From Mucilaginibacter jinjuensis (GTDB taxonomy: Bacteria > Bacteroidota > Bacteroidia > Sphingobacteriales > Sphingobacteriaceae), in NCBI RefSeq assembly GCF_028596025.1, contig NZ_CP117167.1:4650001-4714000 (forward strand): 64,000 nucleotides of DNA, given 5' to 3'. The notes beneath the pieces were generated by a model. It saw only the letters and a program-made list of their open reading frames with translations, searched no databases and had not been told where the DNA came from. Within the stretch, counting starts at the first letter, position 1. The number at the start of each line of letters is the position of its first letter. This document shows, piece after piece, positions 45,140 to 53,528 of the stretch. The translations under genes were made by a program, and so were the position numbers.

Positions 45140-46105
45140 ATGCAAATCAACAAGCAAAATCAATTACAAGCGGTGTTTATGATACCACCCAAAGTGCATT
45201 TGCTTGATATTACCGGGCCTGCTCACATTTTTTACGAGGCCGCTTGCTACGGTGCACCGGTAACTTCGCTTTTCAGCAGTATTATTACCAATCAGAGCGA
45301 ATCTGTGAGCAGCAGTGCATTGGCGTTTCATCAGCTTACACCGTTTGATCAGCTTAGTTTAAATCCCGGTGATCTGGTGTTTGTGCCCGGCCTGGATAGT
45401 GCATTATTGCTCGACAATCAGTTTATTGAGGCTACCCGCTCTTTTCAATACTGGCTAAAAGCACAGCATCAAAAAGGTGTAACTATTTGCTCGGTATGCA
45501 CGGGCACATTTTTACTGGCTGCCGCGGAATTGCTTGATAACCGCGAATGTACCACCCACTGGAAATACGCCGAACGTTTCAAACAAATACATCCCAAAGC
45601 CCGGCTGCAAACCAACCGCCTGTTTGTAAAGGAAGATAATATTTACACCAGCGCCGGCGTATCGTCGGGAATTGATCTGGCACTTTATCTTATTGAGCAG
45701 ATCTGGGGTGCACATTTTGCTGCGCAGATAGCCAAAGAAGTGGTGATCTATTTCCGCAGGACCATTGACGACCCGCAGTTGAGCGTCTTCACCCAATACC
45801 GCAACCATTTGGATGACCGGGTCCACCATGTGCAGGATGTTTTATCCCAATCGCTCGATCGTAAATTATCTATTGATGAACTCGCTGCTGAGGTAAATAT
45901 GAGCCCCCGTAACCTCACCCGTTCGTTTAAGAAAACTACCCAGATAACCATCGGTGAATACCTTGATAAGCTACGCACCGAACGTGCCGAACAACTGATA
46001 AACGAAGGGCACTCTTTACAAGCTACAGCATTGCACTGCGGCTTAAAAAGCGTGAACAGTCTGCGGCAATTACTCAATAATCAGCACTTGGTTGGACAGA
46101 AATAA
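45140..46105 (+). CDS. GlxA-family regulator: DJ-1/PfpI domain + AraC HTH
   Basis: 321 residues. Residues ~10-190 form a DJ-1/PfpI-like domain (FMIPPKVHLLDITGPAHIFYEA; SVCTGTFLLAAAELLD with the nucleophile-elbow Cys; TTHWKYAERF). Residues ~225-315 form an AraC-type double HTH (LSIDELAAEVNMSPRNLTRSFKKTT, IGEYLDKLRTERAEQLI). GlxA-type proteins activate transcription in response to amine or osmolyte-type ligands. It precedes, by 72 bp on the same strand, a second DJ-1/PfpI gene, which it may control. Confidence 0.92.
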   Translation: MQINKQNQLQAVFMIPPKVHLLDITGPAHIFYEAACYGAPVTSLFSSIITNQSESVSSSALAFHQLTPFDQLSLNPGDLVFVPGLDSALLLDNQFIEATRSFQYWLKAQHQKGVTICSVCTGTFLLAAAELLDNRECTTHWKYAERFKQIHPKARLQTNRLFVKEDNIYTSAGVSSGIDLALYLIEQIWGAHFAAQIAKEVVIYFRRTIDDPQLSVFTQYRNHLDDRVHHVQDVLSQSLDRKLSIDELAAEVNMSPRNLTRSFKKTTQITIGEYLDKLRTERAEQLINEGHSLQATALHCGLKSVNSLRQLLNNQHLVGQK

Positions 46106-46177
46106 TGGCCTGATACTGCCTGCTGTTGTCCTTATTTGATTCTTTGTAGTCTATAGATTTGAGCAAAACTATTAGCT

Positions 46178-47002
46178 ATGAAAATATTATTCTGTTGTTT
46201 ATTAATACTGTTAAGTGTGGTTACCGTACAACCAGCTTCTTCTCAAACTAAAACGGCGGCTAAAGCCAAAACCGCTTATTTCTGCGATCCCTGCGGTAAC
46301 GATTGCGACAAAATTGCTTTCGATAAACCCGGCAAATGCCCGCATTGCGGTATGACCCTCACCTTGCAAGATGTAGCCACTCACGAAAAAAACATGAACT
46401 TAAAACGATTAAAAGTACTTTTCTACCTGCAGGATGGCGTAGAAGTTTTAGATTTTGCCGGACCAATGGAAGTATTTTCATACGCGGGCTTCGATGTAGC
46501 CGTTGTATCTAAAACCAAAGACCCAATTGTTGCACAGGGGGTACTAAAAATAATACCACAGTACAGTATCAATGATGCACCAGCTGCAGATATCCTGGCC
46601 TTTTTTGGTGGCAGCGCGTGGAATGCTGTTAAAGAACCGTCGGTAATTAAGTGGGTGCAGGATGCGCCTAAGCCACAGTACTATTTTTCGGTTTGTACGG
46701 GTGCTTTTATACTAGGCAAAGCAGGCATGCTCGATGGTTTAACCGTAACCACATTTCACGAAAGTATTGAGGGTTTACAGCATGATGTACCCAAAGCCAA
46801 AGTACTATCAAACGTGCGGTTTGTTGATAACGGAAAGGTAATAACCACTGCAGGTATTTCGGCGGGCATTGATGGTGCTTTGCACCTGGTAGAAAAAATA
46901 CGCGGCCGTGATGTTGCCGTACAAATTGCTAAATATATGGAGTACGATAAATGGGTACCTGCACAAGGTTTGGTTATGAAGCCTGTTGCTGCTACACCTT
47001 GA
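46178..47002 (+). CDS. Exported DJ-1/PfpI family protein with metal-binding N-domain
   Basis: 274 residues. A signal peptide (about 1-23, ending ASSQ) leads into a short Cys/His-rich module, YFCDPCGNDCDKIAFD then KCPHCGMTL, resembling the heavy-metal-binding domain found in exported metal-resistance proteins. Residues ~85-265 are a DJ-1/PfpI domain (FYLQDGVEVLDFAGPMEVFSYA, SVCTGAFILGKAGMLDGLTVTTFHE) with the elbow Cys conserved. DJ-1/PfpI members include peptidases, amidases and glyoxalases; the activity here cannot be told. Exported examples fused to a metal module are unusual. The gene lies downstream of a GlxA-type regulator with the same fold. Confidence 0.85.
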   Translation: MKILFCCLLILLSVVTVQPASSQTKTAAKAKTAYFCDPCGNDCDKIAFDKPGKCPHCGMTLTLQDVATHEKNMNLKRLKVLFYLQDGVEVLDFAGPMEVFSYAGFDVAVVSKTKDPIVAQGVLKIIPQYSINDAPAADILAFFGGSAWNAVKEPSVIKWVQDAPKPQYYFSVCTGAFILGKAGMLDGLTVTTFHESIEGLQHDVPKAKVLSNVRFVDNGKVITTAGISAGIDGALHLVEKIRGRDVAVQIAKYMEYDKWVPAQGLVMKPVAATP

Positions 47003-47033
47003 TAACAATTAACTTAATCAGCATCATTCCACC

Positions 47034-47060
47034 AAAGCCACCCGGTAAACGAGCGGCTTT
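47034..47060. terminator. Hairpin between convergent genes
   Basis: Stem AAAGCC / GGCTTT with an inner CCG/CG pairing, between the convergent DJ-1-type gene and the CBM9-like gene; it overlaps the latter's stop codon. Moderate support. Confidence 0.5.
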
Positions 47061-48177
47061 ATTTATTTACTGTGCTTTTGATAAGCCCTTCATCGTTAAT
47101 CAGTATTACATACTGCCCATCAATAGCAACCGTTGCGGTAAACTGGCGCTCTGTAGCCTGCATTGCTAAGCGCACATCTTTTCCTTTAACGGTTTGTTTG
47201 GGGTTGCTGCCCAGGTCATTTAAAGCAAGCGCATATTTCCCGTTCTTTCTCTGATACTCCTTTTGCCGATAGTAGATAAGCCACAAATACTGGCGTTGTG
47301 ACTCTTCATCCGGAAGGCTAAACTGTGTATTTTCCTTTCTTGTAAATAGCAGGTATCCCCAACGTTCCGGGTAATGCATATCAATAATTCCCTGCGGCGA
47401 CCATACCCAATTATGCTCGGGCAGGTTTTTACCTTTAACATCTGTAAGTTTTACGTATTTACCGTTTACTACCTTCGTATCCCATTCTACGCGCGAGAAA
47501 TTGATGCGCCATAATTCACCTTCTTTAACCGTTTTTGTAAAACCCGTACGGATTGATTTTAATGGTATGGCCATTTCTATCGTCCAGCCTTTGTCTTCAT
47601 CCCCGGCATTGTTTAATGTGCCATCAATTTTTACTGCAGATTGCAGCCCGCTTACATCCCAACCTATAAAGGGGTTGCCCTGGTTACGATAAGATTTCGA
47701 CAAAAACAGATCGAATATTTTATTAAAAGCATTCACCTCTATTTCATCATACTGATGTGTGGTGTTATTAGGGTCGATAAATATCTCGAAATCGTTATCC
47801 TTAAAAATAATATCATCATGGTGGGTTTGTATGGCCCAAACATTTGGTTCCTGCAATTTTGCAGCAATAAACAGGGTCGAATCATCCCAAAGCATTTTTA
47901 CCTGCGTGCGGAAAGTGGGCAAAGGTTTCAGGGAGCCTTCAATATCAACAAAATCTTCGGTCCACTGCGCTTTTTGCCAGGCGGCATCATCAAGGTTGCC
48001 ATCAATGTTCGGCACTGCATCGGTGTGCTGTATTACATAACTTTTAGGCGTGGTAAACAATGGTTCTAAACCATTAAAAACATTTTGCGCCTTTAATGAT
48101 GAAAAACTAAAAAGCAGAAAAAAGCCAGGTGTAACTTTTCGCGTAAAAGCCAATAAAAGGCGATATGATGACTTCAA
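47059..48177 (-). CDS. Carbohydrate-binding family 9-like protein
   Basis: 372 residues with a signal peptide (ending SLKA, about residue 30). Residues ~45-265 resemble CBM9-like domains: a Pro/Asp opening (DAVPNIDGNLDDAAWQKA), VKMLWDDSTLFIAAKLQEP, DNDFEIFIDPNNTTHQYDE and EMAIPLKSI. The remainder forms a second domain (LLFTRKENTQF) of unknown role. Such proteins are frequently found in the Bacteroidota cell envelope and may bind sugar ends. It is divergent from the ECF sigma factor gene (145 bp between starts), so it might respond to it, but no shared motif is seen. Confidence 0.85.
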   Translation of the reverse strand: MKSSYRLLLAFTRKVTPGFFLLFSFSSLKAQNVFNGLEPLFTTPKSYVIQHTDAVPNIDGNLDDAAWQKAQWTEDFVDIEGSLKPLPTFRTQVKMLWDDSTLFIAAKLQEPNVWAIQTHHDDIIFKDNDFEIFIDPNNTTHQYDEIEVNAFNKIFDLFLSKSYRNQGNPFIGWDVSGLQSAVKIDGTLNNAGDEDKGWTIEMAIPLKSIRTGFTKTVKEGELWRINFSRVEWDTKVVNGKYVKLTDVKGKNLPEHNWVWSPQGIIDMHYPERWGYLLFTRKENTQFSLPDEESQRQYLWLIYYRQKEYQRKNGKYALALNDLGSNPKQTVKGKDVRLAMQATERQFTATVAIDGQYVILINDEGLIKSTVNK

Positions 48178-48322
48178 TTTGTACGTTATTTTAAGGTTGA
48201 TCGTAATATTATAGAGGTAATATAAGCGTATTTACCCTTGTAAAAATTGCTGCAAAATAAAATCTTAATTTTACGGGTGATATATTGCCGATAATTTACA
48301 CTTGTTATTAAAAGCATTATTT

Positions 48323-48868
48323 ATGGAAGCATTAATGATTTCCGGAAATACCAAAGCAACCCGTGAGGCACTTTTTATAGCATTGTATCAAAAAGCCTTC
48401 CCCGCTGCCGCAAAGTATGTAAGCAAAATGGGTGGAAGCTTTGATGAAGCCAAAGACGTATTTCAGGATGCACTGGTGATTTATTACGAAAAAGCAGTAA
48501 GCAACCAAATTGCCATCCATGTTAATGAAAAGGCTTACCTGCTGGGCATCACCAAAAACCTGTGGATGCAAAAATATCGCGAAGACAGGCCAAACGTTCC
48601 TTTCGACAGTGCTGACATTGATACAGCTTTTGAAGATGCCAACGAGCCCGCAACAGAAAAGCTGATGCACTATCTCGAAACTGCCGGGCAAAAGTGTATG
48701 GAACTATTAAAGTCCTTTTACTACGATAATCTACCGGTAAAAAAGCTGGCCGACCTGTTTGGCTATACCAGCACCCACTCGGCTACAGTGCAGAAATATA
48801 AATGCCTGGAAAAGGTACGCGATACTGTTAAACAAAAATCATTGACTTATGAGGACTTCCTTAAATGA
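48323..48868 (+). CDS. ECF-type RNA polymerase sigma factor
   Basis: 181 residues from the ATG at 48323 (a TTG seven codons upstream is less likely). Region 2 is seen as FDEAKDVFQDALVIYYEK and YLLGITKNLWMQKYRED, region 4 as CMELLKSFYYDNLPVKKLADLFGYTS, the DNA-binding helix-turn-helix. The gene directs polymerase to a specific regulon. It overlaps the next gene, encoding an 89-aa protein, by 20 bp, and a ClpP paralogue follows 11 bp after that, so the three are one operon. Confidence 0.88.
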   Translation: MEALMISGNTKATREALFIALYQKAFPAAAKYVSKMGGSFDEAKDVFQDALVIYYEKAVSNQIAIHVNEKAYLLGITKNLWMQKYREDRPNVPFDSADIDTAFEDANEPATEKLMHYLETAGQKCMELLKSFYYDNLPVKKLADLFGYTSTHSATVQKYKCLEKVRDTVKQKSLTYEDFLK

Positions 48869-49118
48869 GCTTAAACAGATAGAGGATCATCTGTTGAGGT
48901 TAAGTCCTCCGGATGATACTTTACTCTTCGCAGCCAAAATGATCCTGGACACCAATTTGCGCAGCAATGTATTGCTGCAGCAACGCACCTACACGCTTGT
49001 ACAGCAATATGGCCGTAAACAATTAAAGGCCGAAATAGAGGCTGTGCATCAGCAAATATTCAGCAATACGGCGCATCAAACTTTCGTCGATAAAATACTG
49101 AGCCTGTTTAAAAAGTAA
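48849..49118 (+). CDS. Small helical protein in sigma/ClpP operon
   Basis: 89 residues, no signal peptide or membrane helix, predicted helical (LNELKQIEDHLLRLSPPDDTLLF; TYTLVQQYGRKQLKAEIEAVHQQIF). No family recognised. It overlaps the sigma factor gene by 20 bp, the position where an anti-sigma factor or partner is normally encoded, but it lacks the zinc-binding and membrane features of the known anti-sigma classes. It could be a soluble anti-sigma factor or a target of the adjacent ClpP. Both are inference. Confidence 0.65.
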   Translation: MRTSLNELKQIEDHLLRLSPPDDTLLFAAKMILDTNLRSNVLLQQRTYTLVQQYGRKQLKAEIEAVHQQIFSNTAHQTFVDKILSLFKK

Positions 49119-49129
49119 ACCAACAATTT

Positions 49130-49816
49130 ATGTATACCGATAAAAATGAGTTCCGCAAATACGCGGTGGGGCATCGCCATGTCCAAAGTTTACATGTAGA
49201 TCGCTTTATAGCGCAGGTAAACAATACAGTTATACCCACAGCCATGACACCACACATTATGGAAGAGCGCCAGTTAAACATTACCCAAATGGATGTTTTC
49301 TCGCGCCTGATGATGGACCGTATCATCTTTATGGGGACTGCCATTGAAGACCAGATGGCCAACATTATCCAGGCACAATTACTGTTTTTGCAATCGATAG
49401 ATGAAAAACGCGATATCCAGATCTACATTAATTCGCCGGGCGGTTCAGTTTATGCTGGTTTTGGTATTTATGATACCATGCAGTTTGTGAATCCCGATGT
49501 GGCTACTATATGTACCGGCCTGGCCGCGTCCATGGCTTCGGTGCTGCTTTGCGCCGGTGCGCCCGGCAAACGCGCGGCTTTAAAACACTCGCGGGTAATG
49601 CTGCACCAACCGCTGGGTGGTGTGCAGGGCCAGGCTTCTGATATTGAAATTACTGCCCGCGAAGTATTGAAAGTTAAAAAGGAAATTTATACCATCATCT
49701 CCGAACACAGCGGCCAAACTTATGAGAAAGTCCACGAAGTATCAGACCGCGATTTTTGGATGGTTGGTACCGAAGCCAAGGAGTTTGGTATTGTTGATGA
49801 GATATTGGGCGAGTAA
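49130..49816 (+). CDS. clpP: ClpP-like serine protease subunit (second paralogue type)
   Basis: 228 residues, ClpP peptidase fold. The catalytic triad is present: Ser134 in LAASMASVL, His159 in MLHQPLGG and Asp208 in SDRDFWM. ClpP forms barrel-shaped heptamer pairs fed by a ClpX or ClpA/C unfoldase. The N-terminus (about 45 extra residues, HVDRFIAQVNN) is longer than in housekeeping ClpP, and it is not beside clpX or tig, the usual neighbours, but at the end of an ECF sigma factor operon. It is therefore probably a specialised paralogue for regulated proteolysis. No partner unfoldase gene is in the window. Confidence 0.9.
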   Translation: MYTDKNEFRKYAVGHRHVQSLHVDRFIAQVNNTVIPTAMTPHIMEERQLNITQMDVFSRLMMDRIIFMGTAIEDQMANIIQAQLLFLQSIDEKRDIQIYINSPGGSVYAGFGIYDTMQFVNPDVATICTGLAASMASVLLCAGAPGKRAALKHSRVMLHQPLGGVQGQASDIEITAREVLKVKKEIYTIISEHSGQTYEKVHEVSDRDFWMVGTEAKEFGIVDEILGE

Positions 49817-50077
49817 ATGTAAAATTCGTCTCAAAATTATGTTGCAAAATTCTTTCTCTTAGCAATACGGTGTACTCACATCTCGTTTCTACCCCTTATT
49901 AACGTTAGAAGTGGTAGCACTGTCATTGCATTCCCCTAAATTAGGGGAACACTACTGTCTGTACAATTTGCAACAGCGTTAATAAGGGGTAGAAATTAGG
50001 TAGATCAGACTTGTTGGTATACGTGGTCTTAAGGGGAGGAAATTTAAACCCAACCGACATCTTATTGTCATCTCATC
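49817..50077. other. Intergenic region after clpP-like gene
   Basis: No gene. Apart from the nested palindrome at 49886-49995 it contains unremarkable AT-rich sequence, ending at the terminator 50078-50105. Confidence 0.6.
49886..49995. repeat. Nested palindromic element, 110 bp
   Basis: Perfect 19-bp inverted repeat TTTCTACCCCTTATTAACG (49886-49904) / complement (49977-49995), with a second perfect palindrome TTCCCCTAA-A-TTAGGGGAA (49931-49949) at its centre. The plan, long outer arms and a separate inner stem, is the same as 12142-12264 though the sequence differs. No clear target duplication. Candidate MITE or structured RNA. Confidence 0.75.
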
Positions 50078-50105
50078 AGCCCGGAATAAATATTCCGGGC
50101 TTTTA
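50078..50105 (+). terminator. Intrinsic terminator
   Basis: Perfect 11-bp stem AGCCCGGAATA / TATTCCGGGCT with a 2-nt loop, followed by TTTT; it closes any transcript from the ClpP operon just before the MarR promoter. Confidence 0.85.
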
Positions 50106-50163
50106 TTTGTGCATCTCAAATAACAATTTGTAATTTTGTAAGGTAAACTTAGTAGTTTACCTT
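50106..50163 (+). promoter_or_regulatory. MarR-operon promoter and palindromic operator
   Basis: -33 TTTG (50106-50109) and -7 TAATTTTG (50131-50138), spaced 21 bp. Immediately downstream, across the expected start site, is a perfect palindrome AAGGTAAACT-N4-AGTTTACCTT (50140-50163). The MarR gene starts 8 bp later, so this is the likely autoregulatory site. Confidence 0.75.
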
Positions 50164-50170
50164 ATGAGTT

Positions 50171-50599
50171 ATGAAAAACAGCGAATTGGCATCCTCCCTC
50201 AGAGACATTGTATCCCGGATGCATAAGCGGCTTAGACGTGAAGTAAAGTCGGCTGATAATCTTTCACTGACCGAGATCACCACACTTTCATATCTGTACA
50301 CCAATGGTTCGATGTATCCATCTGAACTGGCCGAAGCAACGATGGTGAAAGCGCAGTCGATGTCGCAGATTATCACCCATCTCGAAGAGCTGGAGATCAT
50401 CACCAAAACACCTTCCGAAACTGATAAAAGAAAAGTTGCTATCTCCCTAACCGCTTATGGTAAGCAAATGGTTGAGCAAACCCGTTACGAGCGCGATGAA
50501 TGGATGGACAATGCGATTGAGCAAAACCTATCGCCCACTGAAAAGAAAATACTACAAGACGCAGTGGTGCTAATGAACAAGCTGGCCGACTATAAATAA
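50171..50599 (+). CDS. MarR family transcriptional regulator
   Basis: 142 residues. The winged HTH occupies residues ~30-100: LSLTEITTLSYLYTNGSMYPSELAEATMV then KAQSMSQIITHLEELEII and the wing ETDKRKVAISLTAYG. MarR dimers repress their own operon and release it when bound by a phenolic or other small ligand. It is first of three genes (hydrolase 21 bp later, MFS exporter 3 bp after that), the usual layout of a drug-responsive unit. A perfect palindrome sits over its promoter. Confidence 0.93.
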   Translation: MKNSELASSLRDIVSRMHKRLRREVKSADNLSLTEITTLSYLYTNGSMYPSELAEATMVKAQSMSQIITHLEELEIITKTPSETDKRKVAISLTAYGKQMVEQTRYERDEWMDNAIEQNLSPTEKKILQDAVVLMNKLADYK

Positions 50600-50620
50600 T
50601 AACATCTAAAAACAAATAAT

Positions 50621-51220
50621 ATGATAACTGCAATTGACGCTAAAACAGCGCTTGTATTAATTGACCTTCAAAAAGGAATAATGGGTTTACCTACGGCCCA
50701 CTCGACTGAGCAAGTTCTGGAAAAATCAATCGAACTAATTAAAGCTTTCCGCAGCAAAAACCTGCCGATTGTGTTTGTGAATGTTAATCCCCTTGGCGCT
50801 AAATGGACACAAGCCCGTGTTGAACAATCGACCGCACCTAAAGGTGAAGAAGCTATTGAACAAGCACGCCTTGCTATGGAGGCAAGCGGCTTTTTTGACC
50901 TGGTACCTCAGCTTGATGTACAACCCGATGATATTTTAATTACCAAAAATACATGGAGCGCTTTTTACAACACTCCGCTGCACGAAATTCTGCAGAAGTT
51001 AGATATTACCGGTATTGTACTGGCCGGTGTAGCAACCAGCATTGGTGTTGAAGGCACTGCCCGTAACGCCAGCGAACATGGCTATAACATCACTTTTGTA
51101 GAAGATGCCATGACCGACATGCACTTATCTGCCCACGAAAACAGCTTAAAAAGCATCTTCCCTCGTATTGGTGAGCTTGGTACTACTGCTGATGTGATCA
51201 GTACATTACAAAAAAACTAA
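50621..51220 (+). CDS. Isochorismatase-family hydrolase lacking the catalytic Cys
   Basis: 199 residues with the isochorismatase-like fold: ALVLIDLQKGIMG with the conserved Asp, DILITKNTWSAF with the Lys, and the elbow LAGVATSIGVEGTARNA. In cysteine hydrolases of this family the residue after TSI or TNI is the nucleophile Cys; here it is Gly (codon GGT), so ordinary amidase chemistry is doubtful. It may act as a true isochorismatase-like enzyme without Cys or as a binding protein. It lies between MarR and MFS genes, suggesting a part in handling a toxic aromatic compound. Confidence 0.85.
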   Translation: MITAIDAKTALVLIDLQKGIMGLPTAHSTEQVLEKSIELIKAFRSKNLPIVFVNVNPLGAKWTQARVEQSTAPKGEEAIEQARLAMEASGFFDLVPQLDVQPDDILITKNTWSAFYNTPLHEILQKLDITGIVLAGVATSIGVEGTARNASEHGYNITFVEDAMTDMHLSAHENSLKSIFPRIGELGTTADVISTLQKN

Positions 51221-51223
51221 TTG

Positions 51224-52600
51224 ATGGCTACCGAGGCGAAAGAAGAAGTATCGTACCCATTTATGTTGCCCCTTGTTTTGGGCACCATGATGAACCCCCT
51301 TAACTCAACCATGCTGGCAACGGCATTACTTACCTTATGTAATTCATTTAAGGTGACGGTTGGTCAAGGCGCTATACTCATTACTTCGCTTTATGTAACC
51401 GCCATGATTGCCCAGCCGCTTATGGGGCGGCTGGCTGACATTTTTAGTGCGAAGAAGATCAACCTATTAGGTTTCGGCCTGGTGATGTTAGCCGCATTGA
51501 TTGGTGTTTTTGCTCCAAGTTTTCCGTTTTTGATTTTATCGAGGATTATGCTGGGCCTGGGTACTTCGGCTGCTTATCCTTCGGCAATGGCACTTATCAG
51601 CAAAAAATATGCATTAGAGGGCAAACCTGTGCCGGGCAAGGTTTTGGGCATTATAGCAGTATCTGCCCAAATCAGCATGGTATTGGGACCTGTACTGGGT
51701 GGTTTACTAGCACAATGGTTTGGCTGGCGGGGTATCTTCTTTATCAATATCCCCTGGGTATTGATAGCGCTTTTGCTATCACGAGCTATTCCCGATTATG
51801 GTTCTGCCCCGGCAGATCGCAGCATCAGTTTGTTTAAAAGGCTGGATGTTGTAGGAATTATAATCTTCAGTGCATTTTTATTGTCGCTACTATATGTATT
51901 AATGGGCGATAATTTCGCACCATTATTTATTATCCCTCCTATTGCTCTTTTAATTGCCCTGATACTTTGGGAACGCAGCCAACAATCGCCATTTATTGAT
52001 GTAAGGTTACTGGCTAGCAATCCTGCCTTAATGTTGGTTTATATCCGCACACTGGCAACTACTTATGTTTTATACCAGGTACTTTATGCCATGCCGCAAT
52101 GGTTGGAAGCCGTTAAGAATTTCAGTCCTGCAAATACGGGATTGATTATGCTGCCCGAATCGGCCATGGCCATGTTAATGGGCTACCTGGTATCTAAAAG
52201 CAATAAAGCCTTCAGGCAAAATTTGTGGGGAGTATTGATTATGCTCGCTACCTGCATTTGCTGGCTTACCTTAAATACACAGAGCAGCGTTATCTATATT
52301 TTCCTGGTTACGCTGGTGATGGGTACGGCCGAAGGCATCAATATAATTGCCAACCAGGCGCTTTTAAATAAAGAAGCCCCGCTGGCGCAAAAAGGCGTGT
52401 CATTTGGTTTATCGAGAACGTTCGGGTATCTCGGCGCTATCATTTCGGGCTCGCAGATCAAATCTCTTTTTCATAATGGTGTAACTGATTACAGTTTCCA
52501 CATTATCGGCTATACCGTGCTTTACTCATGTGCTGCACTGATTATATTATTGATACCCCTATGGTTGCGCCTGCGCAACGAAGCAAAGGTTGTAGCTTAA
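51224..52600 (+). CDS. MFS multidrug exporter (DHA2-like)
   Basis: 458 residues from the ATG at 51224, three bases past the hydrolase stop. About twelve to fourteen membrane helices; the motif A region reads GRLADIFSAKKINLLGF and a C-like motif is at LGPVLGGLLAQWFGWRGIFFINIP, typical of drug/proton antiporters. It is the efflux part of the MarR-controlled operon. A long palindrome at its 3' end contains the stop codon and acts as terminator. Confidence 0.92.
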   Translation: MATEAKEEVSYPFMLPLVLGTMMNPLNSTMLATALLTLCNSFKVTVGQGAILITSLYVTAMIAQPLMGRLADIFSAKKINLLGFGLVMLAALIGVFAPSFPFLILSRIMLGLGTSAAYPSAMALISKKYALEGKPVPGKVLGIIAVSAQISMVLGPVLGGLLAQWFGWRGIFFINIPWVLIALLLSRAIPDYGSAPADRSISLFKRLDVVGIIIFSAFLLSLLYVLMGDNFAPLFIIPPIALLIALILWERSQQSPFIDVRLLASNPALMLVYIRTLATTYVLYQVLYAMPQWLEAVKNFSPANTGLIMLPESAMAMLMGYLVSKSNKAFRQNLWGVLIMLATCICWLTLNTQSSVIYIFLVTLVMGTAEGINIIANQALLNKEAPLAQKGVSFGLSRTFGYLGAIISGSQIKSLFHNGVTDYSFHIIGYTVLYSCAALIILLIPLWLRLRNEAKVVA

Positions 52601-52616
52601 GCTACAACCTTTTTTA
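52585..52616. terminator. Terminator overlapping the MFS stop codon
   Basis: A perfect 28-bp palindrome (52585-52612), with arms AAAGGTTGTAGCTT / AAGCTACAACCTTT, includes the last MFS codons and the TAA, and is followed by T residues. Confidence 0.85.
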
Positions 52617-52699
52617 TAATATCGAATAATGAATTTTGAATATCTAACATCGAAGTTTTCCTTCATTATTCAATATTGGATATTCAGTGTTCGATATTA
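52617..52699. repeat. Imperfect palindromic intergenic element
   Basis: TAATATCGAA (52617-52626) and TTCGATATTA (52690-52699) are exact complements, and AATAATGAA pairs with TTCATTATT (52662-52670) inside. It fills the gap between convergent MFS and reductase genes. AT-rich; a dispersed repeat type is likely, but no second copy is in the window. Confidence 0.6.
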
Positions 52700-52706
52700 G
52701 ATTTAA

Positions 52707-53279
52707 TTACTTATCCTCTTTGATGGTTTTTAAACCCTTAGTCCAGCGTACTAATTGGTCTAACATAATTTTGGCGTTGCCTATTACCCGTTCGTTAGGC
52801 ATAAAAGCGCCTTCTTCATTTAAGAAATCATTTAATGATGGGATGTTCACCATTTCTGATAATGACACCACTTTTAACGATAGCAGATCGGCCTTCAGGC
52901 TCGATACCGCTCTTACCCCTGCAAACGGGCCGATAGAGTAACTTACCATACCGGCAGGTTTAAACGCCCATTCGTGTACCAAATATTCTAATGCATTTTT
53001 TAATGATGCCGGGTAGCTGTAATCGTATTCGGCAGTTACAAAAATAAAAGCATCAGCTTCTCCAATTTTGGCGCTCCATTGTTTGGTGTGTTCGTGCTCG
53101 TACTTGCGCATTACCGGGTGGATGGCCTCATTCATTAGCGGCAGGTTTACCTCGCCTAGGTCTAACAGTTCCGCTTCAAAAGCGCCGTATTTATTTACTT
53201 CGTCGGTAATCCATTGGCCAATTAGCGGTCCTTTTCGGCCCGGGCGTACGGTAGCTGATATTACTTTTAATTTATACAT
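52707..53279 (-). CDS. NADPH-dependent FMN reductase-type flavoprotein
   Basis: 190 residues from the ATG at 53279 (MYKLKVISATVRPGR); the longer frame to 53378 has no supporting start signal. The flavodoxin-like fold shows the phosphate-binding loop SATVRPGRKG, EHEHTKQWSAKI, and TAEYDYSYPASLKNALEYL, the classic FMN-binding and dimer motifs of the NADPH-dependent FMN reductase family. It probably reduces quinones, azo compounds or flavin using NAD(P)H. It is transcribed alone, convergent with the MFS gene. Confidence 0.92.
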   Translation of the reverse strand: MYKLKVISATVRPGRKGPLIGQWITDEVNKYGAFEAELLDLGEVNLPLMNEAIHPVMRKYEHEHTKQWSAKIGEADAFIFVTAEYDYSYPASLKNALEYLVHEWAFKPAGMVSYSIGPFAGVRAVSSLKADLLSLKVVSLSEMVNIPSLNDFLNEEGAFMPNERVIGNAKIMLDQLVRWTKGLKTIKEDK

Positions 53280-53528
53280 GTTTTGTGTGTGATTGAGTGC
53301 CAGCAAATATATAAGCTTAATCTGTCGGTATATTTCTATTAATATAAATACAACAGATTTGCTACAATAAAAATCCAAAGTTTAGGTTTAACTTTAACCC
53401 GTTGCTTAATAAATTGACAGTAACGTAACATTTTAAGTAAAATTTTTACTGCGGATAAATATTTATTTCATTAAAAATTCATAAAAAACAGGTATAAAAG
53501 TTTATTTTGCGGTAATTTCTAATAATTT

